This document shows positions 56,902 to 64,000 of a stretch of DNA of 64,000 bases, piece by piece. The translations under genes and the position numbers were made by a program. The notes beneath the pieces are model-generated. The model worked only from the letters and a program-made list of their open reading frames with translations. It was not told the origin of the DNA and did no database searches. The stretch is taken from the NCBI RefSeq assembly GCF_016906535.1, contig NC_057372.1, forward strand, positions 83,501-147,500. The letters are read 5' to 3'. Positions within the stretch are counted from its first letter, which is position 1; each line of letters begins with the position of its first letter. Source of the stretch: Rhizoctonia solani. Lineage: Eukaryota; Basidiomycota; Agaricomycetes; Cantharellales; Ceratobasidiaceae.

Positions 56902-59900
56902 ATGAAAAGGCACCATGTCTCAGAGGGAATTAAAAACTTGGACAATTTAGAAATATTTTCTGTAAATAACATCTCTCCACTCAATATTTACTATTCTGCA
57001 TTTCCAAGTATTAGTGCCCCCAACAAAAAAAGCACCACCCAGATGAAACCATTCTATGGGTGGGCTATGATTGACTCAGGAGCTTCATCCTGTTTCATCC
57101 ATAAAAATCTTATTGACCAATATCATATACCCTTGGTCAGGAAGTCAATTCCTAGGTCATTAAAGGTCATTGATGGTCGTGATATCAGCTCTGGTTTGGT
57201 TGAGTTTGAATGTACTTTTGAATTTTTTATAGGTAGCCATAAAGAGGTTCTGAAATGTAATGTAGCAGACATAGGTAGACACTCAATTGTTTTAGGAATG
57301 TCTTGGCTCAAGTTACACAACCCTACTATAGAATGGACTACCAAGCGTGTAATGTTTAACTCTGTATACTGTAGTACAACTTGTTTTTCTTCTTCTTCTC
57401 ATATTATCCTGGGAAACACTGGTGGGACTGCCAACCACCTTGAAAGTGTACCAGAAGACCTAGGAGGTGCTGAGGCTCCTTATGAGGCTCTTGAAAGTAT
57501 CCCTAGGGACCCTGGAGGTGCTGTGAATCATTCACTTGAAGGCATCCCAGAGGAACTCTGTGACTATGCAGAGGTATTTTCTGAGGACAAGGTGACAGAG
57601 TTGCCTCCTCATTGCTCCTATGACTTGGAGATAGTCCTCCAAGATCAAACCAAACAGGTTAAAGGACCTGTCTATCCCCTTAGACCTTCTGATGATGAGG
57701 AACTCAAGAGGATCCTAAAGGAACAGCTGGACCAAGGCCTTATCAGGCCCTCAAAATCCCATTACAGCTCTCCTGTGATCTTTGTTCCCAAAAAGAATGG
57801 CAAAAGGAGGATGTGCATTGACTATTGTGCACTGAATGCCAACACAGTCAAGAACTCTTACCCCCTTCCTTTGATTTCCAATCTCATTGAGAAGTTAAGG
57901 GGTGCAAAGTGCTTTACTGCTCTGGACCTTAAATCTGGATATAACCTTGTCAGAATTAAGGAAGGAGATGAATGGAAAACAGCATTCAAGACTAAATATG
58001 GCCTTTTTGAATACCTGGTTATGCCCTTTGGGCTGTGCAATGCCCCAGCTACCTTCCAGCATTTCATGAATGATATCCTGAGGGACATCTTAGATGTCTA
58101 TGTGATAGTGTACTTGGATGATATCCTTATTTTCTCCAAATCCAGAGAAGAACATGTTACCCATGTCAGGGAAGTTCTCAAAAGGCTACAGAAGCACAAG
58201 TTGTACTGTCAGCTTGAGAAATGCAGGTTCTTCCAGGATCAAGTACACTACTTGGGAATCATAGCCAATGGGGAAGGGGTATGTGCAGACCCTGAAAAAA
58301 TTTCCAAAGCTGTTGATTGGGCAACACCCCAGACAGTTAAAGGGGTTCAAGAGTTCTTAGGTTTTGTCAACTTCTACAGGCGGTTCATTATGAACTTCTC
58401 CAAGCTTGCATATCCACTCTACCAACTGTTGCGCAAGGAGAACCCTTGGAAGTGGGGTGCTGAACAGCAGGAGTCTTTTGACAACCTAAAAAGAGCTCTG
58501 ATTGAATCCCCTGTCCTCATTCAGCCTGATGTTTCAAAAGAGTTCTTCCTTGAGTGTGATGCATCAGATTATGCAACTGGTGCAATCCTTAGCCAAAAAG
58601 GTGGAGATGACAAACTCCATCCTGTGGCCTTCCTTTCAAAGAGCCAATCACCTGCAGAATGCAACTATGACATCTATGACAAAGAGTTGCTTGCAGTGAT
58701 TAGAGCATTGAAGGAATGGAGAAACCTTTTGGAAGGCTCTGAAATCCCTGTCAAAGTCCTCACAGATCACAAAAACCTGGAATATTTCCAAACAAAGAGG
58801 GAACTTAATAGGCGTCAGGCTAGATGGATGGGATTTTTGGCAGACTATAACTACAGAATTGTTTACAGGCCTGGCTCCCAAAACAAAAAAGCTGATATCC
58901 TTTCCAGGAGAGAAGACCTGAAAGGGGAGGCTAAAGGGGGGGGTGAAGCCCCTGCACTTATTGCACCAGAGCTTTTTATATCTTCAATTCTCACAGACAG
59001 TGACCTCAATGACCTTATCAGAGATGCACTGCCTGATGACAAAACTGTTGCCAAAATCCTGAAGTCCTTGGAGGAAAACATTCCTGTTAAAGGCTGGTCT
59101 CTGGATAATGGGTTGCTCTACTACCACCAGTGCATTTATGTACCCAATGAACCAGAAATCAGGCGCCTTGTCCTTGAAAGCAGGCATGATAATCCTTCCA
59201 CAGGCCATCCAGGACAGTGGAGAACCATGGAGTTGCTGTCTCGCCATTATTATTGGTCTGGGATGAAGCAATCTGTGGCCAAATACATTCAGGCATGTGA
59301 CTCATGCATTAGAAGTAAACATTCCAACCAGGCAAAGATGGGGTTACTCCAACCTATTGATCTACCCAGAAAGCCTTGGGAGGAAATTACATATGACCTG
59401 ATTGTTGGCCTTCCTATTTCAGAGGGATATGATGCAATACTCACAGTGGTGGATAGACTATCCAAGATGGTCCATTTCATTCCTACCACCTCTAAAGCCA
59501 CTGCTGTTGATGTTGCAAATCTCTTTGTAAACTTCATATGGAAACTCCATGGGCTGCCCAGAAAAACCATCTCAGATTGTGGGCCTCAATTCAATGCCAA
59601 ATTCCTGCGCCAAGTATACAAGCGTTTGGGGATAGAGCCACACTTCTCAACAGCCTACAGACCCCAAGTGGATGGGCAAAGTGAGAGGTTAAACCAGTTT
59701 GTTGAAATCTTCCTAAGGCACTATCTTAGCCATAGGCAAGATGACTGGGTTGCTCTCCTTCCCTTGGCAGAATTTGCATATAACAATGGGGTTCATGCTG
59801 GGTCCAAACACTCTCCTTTTTACCTCTGTTATGGGTACAATCCAGATTTCACTGTTGGGGATATTACTGTTACCCAAGTCCCTCAAGCAGATGAACTGGC

Positions 59901-60441
59901 TGAGTTCTTGAAGAGAAACCTGGAGGAAGCCAAAGCTGCATTAACCATGGCCCAGAACAAGCAAGCCTTCTACTATAATAACAAGCACAAGGCAGCAATC
60001 AAGCTTGAACCTGGTGATAGGGTCTTCTTAGACAGCAGCAATATCAAAACTTCAAGGCCTTCCCACAAACTTGAGCACAAGAGGTTGGGACCATACAAAG
60101 TCTTGGAGAAGATTGGCAAAGAGAGCTACAAGTTGGAACTTCCAAAATCTATGAAGATCCATCCAGTATTCCACACAGCTCTACTCCACAAGGAACCCTT
60201 TGATGAATTCCAGCGCAAACCCAAACCTTTGCCTCCTGTAATTACCCAAACAGGAGAAGAAGAATATGTGGTGGAGAAGATCTTGGATTCCAGGAAGCAA
60301 GGAAGGAACCTGTGGTACTATGTCAAGTGGAAAGGGTATGGACCAGAAGAGAACACCTGGGAACCCAAAAGTCACTTGGCCAATGCACCAAAACAGGTTG
60401 CCAAATTCCACCAGCTACACCCAGATGCACCTGGGCCTTGA
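56902..60441 (+). CDS. Gypsy-D Pol (protease-RT-RNase H-integrase-chromodomain, 1179 aa)
   Basis: Pol lies in the -1 frame relative to gag; its ATG follows the gag stop by two bases (TGAACATG). Protease AMIDSGASS (Asp58); RT with LDLKSGY (Asp342) and YLDD (404-407); RNase H with ECDASDYATGA and LTDHKNLEYF; integrase zinc finger (HDNPSTGHPG..CDSC); catalytic core Asp832 (YDLIVGLP), Asp892 (SDCGPQF), Glu928 (GQSERLNQ), with the canonical 35-residue D-E spacing; chromodomain EYVVEKILDSRK..VKWKGYGPEENTWEP near the C-terminus. Complete for the Tf2-like group. Arg is replaced by Cys in YCALN and SDCG, where relatives usually have YRALN and SDRG; both fit CpG decay and may weaken the enzyme. Confidence 0.94.
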   Translation: MKRHHVSEGIKNLDNLEIFSVNNISPLNIYYSAFPSISAPNKKSTTQMKPFYGWAMIDSGASSCFIHKNLIDQYHIPLVRKSIPRSLKVIDGRDISSGLVEFECTFEFFIGSHKEVLKCNVADIGRHSIVLGMSWLKLHNPTIEWTTKRVMFNSVYCSTTCFSSSSHIILGNTGGTANHLESVPEDLGGAEAPYEALESIPRDPGGAVNHSLEGIPEELCDYAEVFSEDKVTELPPHCSYDLEIVLQDQTKQVKGPVYPLRPSDDEELKRILKEQLDQGLIRPSKSHYSSPVIFVPKKNGKRRMCIDYCALNANTVKNSYPLPLISNLIEKLRGAKCFTALDLKSGYNLVRIKEGDEWKTAFKTKYGLFEYLVMPFGLCNAPATFQHFMNDILRDILDVYVIVYLDDILIFSKSREEHVTHVREVLKRLQKHKLYCQLEKCRFFQDQVHYLGIIANGEGVCADPEKISKAVDWATPQTVKGVQEFLGFVNFYRRFIMNFSKLAYPLYQLLRKENPWKWGAEQQESFDNLKRALIESPVLIQPDVSKEFFLECDASDYATGAILSQKGGDDKLHPVAFLSKSQSPAECNYDIYDKELLAVIRALKEWRNLLEGSEIPVKVLTDHKNLEYFQTKRELNRRQARWMGFLADYNYRIVYRPGSQNKKADILSRREDLKGEAKGGGEAPALIAPELFISSILTDSDLNDLIRDALPDDKTVAKILKSLEENIPVKGWSLDNGLLYYHQCIYVPNEPEIRRLVLESRHDNPSTGHPGQWRTMELLSRHYYWSGMKQSVAKYIQACDSCIRSKHSNQAKMGLLQPIDLPRKPWEEITYDLIVGLPISEGYDAILTVVDRLSKMVHFIPTTSKATAVDVANLFVNFIWKLHGLPRKTISDCGPQFNAKFLRQVYKRLGIEPHFSTAYRPQVDGQSERLNQFVEIFLRHYLSHRQDDWVALLPLAEFAYNNGVHAGSKHSPFYLCYGYNPDFTVGDITVTQVPQADELAEFLKRNLEEAKAALTMAQNKQAFYYNNKHKAAIKLEPGDRVFLDSSNIKTSRPSHKLEHKRLGPYKVLEKIGKESYKLELPKSMKIHPVFHTALLHKEPFDEFQRKPKPLPPVITQTGEEEYVVEKILDSRKQGRNLWYYVKWKGYGPEENTWEPKSHLANAPKQVAKFHQLHPDAPGP

Positions 60442-60452
60442 AGGGGGGGAAG
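60441..60452 (+). other. Gypsy-D polypurine tract
   Basis: AAGGGGGGGAAG directly before the 3' LTR, overlapping the pol stop codon by one base. Confidence 0.8.
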
Positions 60453-61026
60453 TGTCATGACCCAAGAGGCATGGACACAGATACCCTAATATTCTATTAT
60501 CATTTTATCTAAATTTTACGAATTATATGGACCAGGGGATGTTCCCAACATGACCACAGGCCATGCAGGACTCCCCTGGCAGAGCAATCAACATGGAATG
60601 TGAATGGTCCCTTTGTTTAGCCTGTTAGCTTTGTCCTCTGGTTACTTAGTTACCATATGTCCTTAGTTGCATTGTTCTATTGTTCTCTTAGTTACCCATA
60701 CCTTTGTAGTATGTCTTCTATTGTTCTCTTAGTTACCCATACCTTTGTAGTATGTCTTCCATTGTTCTCCTTTGTACTTTACAGTTCCCTTGTTCTGTAT
60801 GATGTATATAATGAAGGGAGAGTTCTGGCATTCAGACCAGAACTTGACCTCCTGTCAATCTACTGACTACCCTCCCCACTCTCCTGCTCTACTCTAAGGG
60901 GTCTTGTGCCATATTTGGCAAGTAATCTCTCTATCTAAAGTGTTGGTTGCAGTCTTCTGCTTATCCCCAAAGCCAGCACTGCCTCTTTAGGCATATATCC
61001 CATTCTTCATTAGTCAGACTCTGACA
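60453..61026 (+). repeat. Gypsy-D 3' LTR (574 bp)
   Basis: Same length as the 5' LTR and carries the same 41-bp duplication. One A/T difference near 60513 was noticed. Confidence 0.94.
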
Positions 61027-61425
61027 CTAACTAAGTATTGCTGGGCTATAAGGCCCTTGTACACTGAGTAGATGCAACAAGAGGTAATCAACCTGGGTGT
61101 TACCATGGTTGGTTGGCCTCCTTATATATCACAGAGACAGCTAGTTACAAATATGATGTCCATGTGAAAAGGAAGCTATCTATATGAAATGAGAACCCTG
61201 CTCTGCAGTTGGCCTTACTTGTGCATACGTGTCACTGACGTGTCATGATGACATCATAGGTGGAGGTGGCTATGTATGCTAATTAAGCGCAGGAGGGGAC
61301 ATGGCTTGGCGCTTAGCATGTGATATAAGTGCCAAGGTTGCGTGATTGAAAATGTAGTCCAATTGTCTTTGTTTAAAATCAAGAAAATGGGAATAAATTC
61401 CCTTGGTATAAGTGTGTCTACAACA

Positions 61426-61729
61426 TGAGCTAAATGTAAAGATATGAATATAATGATTAGTAAGGTACTTGAGTCACATAGATAGAGTCTTGTGAAGCTG
61501 ATATCTCCATGAGATCTTATTGTATGAGCATGTGACAGGCAGTTTTAAGACAAGCAAAAGGAGCTCTATTGAACAACATGTAACACATGCAGTCAATATG
61601 AGCATTATATAGAGTAATGAAAGGAATAATAGAAAATAAGAGACAAATGGCCATTAAATCAGAAAGTCAGATATTTGCATATTATAGTGGATGGTGAGTT
61701 GTGAATGAAATATTAATTAATACATAACA
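61426..61729. repeat. 304-bp repeat, second copy
   Basis: Matches 50939-51242 in length and order (TGAGCTARATG..ATACATAACA). Most CpGs of the other copy are TpG or CpA here. It begins exactly where the E LTR ends. Confidence 0.7.
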
Positions 61730-61903
61730 CCTTGACTTAGTATCAGTGAGTGGCATTAGTGAACAGTATTAAGCATAATGGTACTGGTCAAAAGCATTAT
61801 CAGATGGTATTAATCAAAGGCAAATTGATCTGAAGGATTAGTCCAAGTGCTTAATGGGATGGATACAAGTCACACATATATACCCACTTTGGGATTGCAA
61901 AGT

Positions 61904-62021
61904 ATCCACGGCCATAGGACTTCGAAAGCACCGCATCCCGTCCGATCTGCGCAGTTAACCGGAGTGCCGCCTAGTTAGTACCACGGTGGGGGACCACGCG
62001 GGAATCCTGGGTGCTGTGGTT
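61904..62021 (+). rRNA. 5S rRNA gene (118 nt)
   Basis: The sequence starts ATCCACGGCCATAGGAC and ends GGTGCTGTGGTT. The two ends pair as helix I, and the internal blocks GCACCGCATCCCGTCCGAT, GTTAACC and CCACGGTGGGGGACCACGCG are the conserved 5S segments with the Pol III internal control region. A TATA-like CATATATACC lies about 28 bp upstream, usual for fungal 5S genes, and a T-rich terminator region follows from 62022. It is an isolated copy among transposons, as expected for dispersed fungal 5S genes. It retains about eleven CpGs while its flanks have almost none, which argues that it is functional. Confidence 0.93.
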
Positions 62022-62431
62022 CATATTTATTTTATTTTATTCTATCTTACTCTATTTCATTGTCCTTCTTTAATTGCAATCCTGTTAATAGTCTACTTTA
62101 ATATATGATATACCACTTGGTTGTATTAGCATTGCAGCTGATTGCAATTGATTGTAATATTTTTGCAGTGTTTTACAGTCTTTCCTTAATGTAACCCCCT
62201 TCCCACCTGCTAATGGGATTTTTTACCAATGGTCATTTGGAAAAATACTAATGGGAACTGCTTTTTATTTACTGGGGCGTTTTTCAGGGGAGGGGGGAGA
62301 CCAGATATTCTCAAGTGCACCTGCAGTGGGAGGGGAAAGCACTAATAGGCAAATAGGAACTAGGGATGAAGGATAATATAATAGGAACAAGGGGGGATAG
62401 AACACAGGGGTACAAGGGGCCATGGGGGATC

Positions 62432-62865
62432 TGTCATAAACAGAGGAAAATAGAACTAGCCGGAATTGAACCAGCTTGACCACTAAGCCATAGAGCCCTA
62501 TTATTCCTCTGCTGACAACCCATGATTACACCTGCTACCCCCCAAATTTGGGCTTGGGCCAGCATGCAACCACTTGTACTGGTCATGTGACCGTGTCCAG
62601 GACACTGCCCCCCTTTTTTGGGTGGGCAGCGCCCCTGTGAAAAGTTTTTCCCATGGTGGGAATAGAACTGGTGTCCTTCCAAGTTCTACCAAGTGTCATA
62701 AACAGAGGAAAATAGAACTAGCCGGAATTGAACCAGCTTGACCACTAAGCCATAGAGCCCTATTATTCCTCTGCTGACAACCCATGATTACACCTGCTAC
62801 CCCCAAATTTGGGCTTGGGCCAGCATGCAACCACTTGTACTGGTCATGTGACCATGTCCAGGACA
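62432..62865 (-). mobile_element. TRIM-like miniature LTR retrotransposon (434 bp)
   Basis: Two direct repeats of 173 and 172 bp (62432-62604, 62694-62865) flank an 89-bp interior. Target duplications GGATC lie at 62427-62431 and 62866-62870. On the minus strand the order is LTR, CT, PBS TGGTAGAACTTGGAAGG (62691 to 62675), interior, polypurine AAAAAAGGGGGGCAG (62619 to 62605), LTR. It has no coding capacity. The LTRs differ by one C in a C-run and one CpG transition, so it is recent. A solo LTR with its own duplication exists at 33287-33459. Mobilisation would need proteins from an autonomous element. Confidence 0.85.
62462..62490 (-). promoter_or_regulatory. tRNA-like D-arm/T-arm pair in the TRIM LTR
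   Basis: Minus strand: TGGCTTAGTGG (62490-62480) fits a Pol III A box, and GGTTCAATTCC (62472-62462) fits a B box. D-arm GCTT-AGTGGTC-AAGC and a T-arm of five pairs with a TTCAATT loop can fold; the anticodon arm is absent, leaving only seven bases between the boxes. Repeated at about 62724-62752 and 33317-33345. Confidence 0.6.
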
Positions 62866-62870
62866 GGATC

Positions 62871-63680
62871 ACTTGGGTATGGGGGAATAATAAATATTGA
62901 TTAATAAGTGTTGGCTGAATGTAAACCAGGGGGGTTGGATTGAATGTTGGGGAAATGTTGGGGGATTTAATTAGCCATGCTGCTCACACCATTTAGTTGA
63001 GTGCTGGTTGTCCAAGCCAGGGGGTCTGGACAGGTGGGATGCAGACAAGTGCATACCGCTGGGACCTGGTTGGATTAGTAGTCCATTGATACAAGGACTA
63101 ATAATGCAACCAAGGACCAGGACAAGGGATGACTTGGGAACTGCATGCCATGGAAAAGAACTGCCTTGGTGTGTGGCAGAGGAAAGAAGGGTTGTTCAGG
63201 GTAGGTCAGGATGAGGGGCTTGGGGGGAGGGGGGATGAGAGTCAGGGGGGAGTGTATGCAGATGAGAAATAAGAGGATGGGGACAGTAAATTGGTTATAT
63301 CTCAATATATACTTGACCAGACTAAGGCTTAAAGGTATAGAAATGATCCCCTGAGTCTGTAGAAATTTTAAAAAAATGTTAAAAATTTGCAATTTCAGCA
63401 AAAGAGTCGCGTTTGGGCAAGTATTTTGCGATTTTCTCAATGACCATTGGTCCGATTTAGAAATGGATTGAAGATTTGGATAGAGGTAAGTAATCCGCAC
63501 CTGCTGACTAAATTTGGCGAATTTGAAATTCAGACTAATGGTAAATGTATTGGAAGTCAAGGTAAAGAAAAACAAGTAAAGGGCTTTGGAGACATAAGTG
63601 GGGGTATAGCTTAACCTAACCTGACCTTCTCCAGGCATTGCCCTATGGCATATTCCCTTTTGATTTCAACCCTCATTGAA
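62871..63680. other. No gene I can support
   Basis: CpG-poor sequence. The minus frame 63075-63638 is open only because of AT bias and lacks any domain. Confidence 0.5.
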
Positions 63681-63689
63681 TGTACCAGT

Positions 63690-64000
63690 ATTTCCTTTTT
63701 AATATTCCCTCTTTAATACTCTTTAATATTCCCCTCTCTTCAATATCCCCCCTTGCTTAGTATTCCCCCTCCTTTACTATCCCCCCTCTTTAATATTCCC
63801 CCCTCTTTAGTATTCCCCCCTCTTTAGTATTCCCCCTCTTTAATATTCCCCCCTCTTTAATATTCCCCCCTCTTTAATAATATTTCCCCCTCTTTAATAT
63901 TCCCCCTCTTTAATATTCCCCCTCTTTAATATTCCCCCCCTCTTCAATATCCCCCCCTCCCCTTATATTCCCTGTCCTTTACTATCCCCCCTCTTTAATG
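63690..64000. repeat. CT-rich tandem repeat, continues past the window
   Basis: Degenerate units of about 16-17 bp on the theme CTCTTTAATATTCCCCC, at least 15 in a row, with C-run length and TAAT/TAGT variation. A minisatellite-like tract. Confidence 0.85.

Larger units (their letters stand above)
54445..61026 (+). mobile_element. Gypsy-D, complete and apparently intact retrotransposon
   Basis: A 6582-bp chromodomain Ty3/Gypsy element. LTRs of 574 bp at 54445-55018 and 60453-61026 show a single difference by eye and are flanked by CTAAC at 54440-54444 and 61027-61031. A self-complementary PBS, open gag and pol frames and a polypurine tract are all present. RT and integrase catalytic residues are all retained. 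It is the youngest-looking element in the window and the best candidate for activity, although few CpGs remain and some conserved Arg positions are Cys. Confidence 0.94.
52374..61425. repeat. Diverged Gypsy-B-like LTR (E) split by three insertions
   Basis: Pieces 52374-52382, 52921-53071, 54378-54444 and 61032-61425 read in order like a distant Gypsy-B LTR: TGTTGTAACTGCACTGTAAGG at the start, GCTTGAGGCTGTACTACTAC after it, and GGTATAAGTGTGTCTACAACA at the end. It hosts the solo D LTR, the F-type LTR and Gypsy-D. No target duplication of its own was found (CTAAG left, TGAGC right). Confidence 0.5.

Noticed and set aside
54378..61425. Target duplication for the E LTR
   Set aside because: Flanks CTAAG and TGAGC do not match; the outer boundary is uncertain.
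62462..62500. Functional tRNA gene
   Set aside because: D and T arms are present, but the anticodon arm and a pairing acceptor stem are missing; it is repeated as part of an LTR.
63075..63638. 187-codon minus-strand ORF
   Set aside because: Phe/Leu/Ile-rich through AT bias, no motif, no promoter or intron support.
63690..64000. CRISPR array or telomere repeat
   Set aside because: Units are degenerate, without spacers, and are not the TTAGGG type; it is a simple tandem repeat.

Overview
The window is a transposon-dominated stretch of a filamentous basidiomycete genome, most likely an Agaricomycete of the Rhizoctonia/Thanatephorus type (inference). The support is a basidiomycete-type 5S rRNA gene, spliceosomal introns of about 47-60 bp with GT..AG borders, chromodomain Ty3/Gypsy polyproteins, and remnants of a Plavaka-type and a hAT transposase. 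There are no bacterial features: no operons, no Shine-Dalgarno sites, no CRISPR.

Layout. 1-13.2 kb: old, CpG-containing sequence with a hAT remnant, one intact-looking four-exon gene (7619-8718), a 1.5-kb terminal-inverted-repeat element flanked by TAA (9345-10869), and a broken helicase gene (12449-13193). A 1.75-kb repeat, here called R1, occurs intact at 3724-5479 and inverted at 13194-30546. The second copy is split by Gypsy-A (14165-29291), which is itself split by a complete Gypsy-B (22225-28475) and by a pogo-like MITE (15864-16450). Every one of these insertions can be removed on paper at an exact target-site duplication, restoring the reading frame or the uninterrupted R1. 30.5-37 kb: remnants of DNA-transposon genes, including a Plavaka-type transposase, cut by several solo LTRs. 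37.1-50.3 kb: Gypsy-C, with LTRs of about 1.5 kb and an additional spliced gene between pol and the 3' LTR. 50.3-61.7 kb: a nest of LTRs around a complete Gypsy-D (54445-61026), the only element with intact ORFs, near-identical LTRs and no lost catalytic residue that I could see. 61.9-64 kb: a 5S rRNA gene, a 434-bp TRIM-like element whose LTR carries a tRNA-like D-arm/T-arm pair, and a CT-rich tandem repeat running off the end.

The dominant theme is CpG decay. Differences between duplicated copies are mostly C-to-T or G-to-A at CpG. This process has replaced catalytic aspartates by asparagine in Gypsy-A (RT, twice), Gypsy-B (integrase) and Gypsy-C (integrase), and is the likely source of the TGA stops in Gypsy-A and Gypsy-C. 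Decay is far stronger to the right of about 29.3 kb than to the left, even within one copy of R1. Gypsy-B and Gypsy-D have primer-binding sites complementary to their own predicted mRNA 5' ends (self-priming as in Tf1), while Gypsy-C has a tRNA-type PBS. All coordinates and comparisons were done by eye; no alignment or database search was run.
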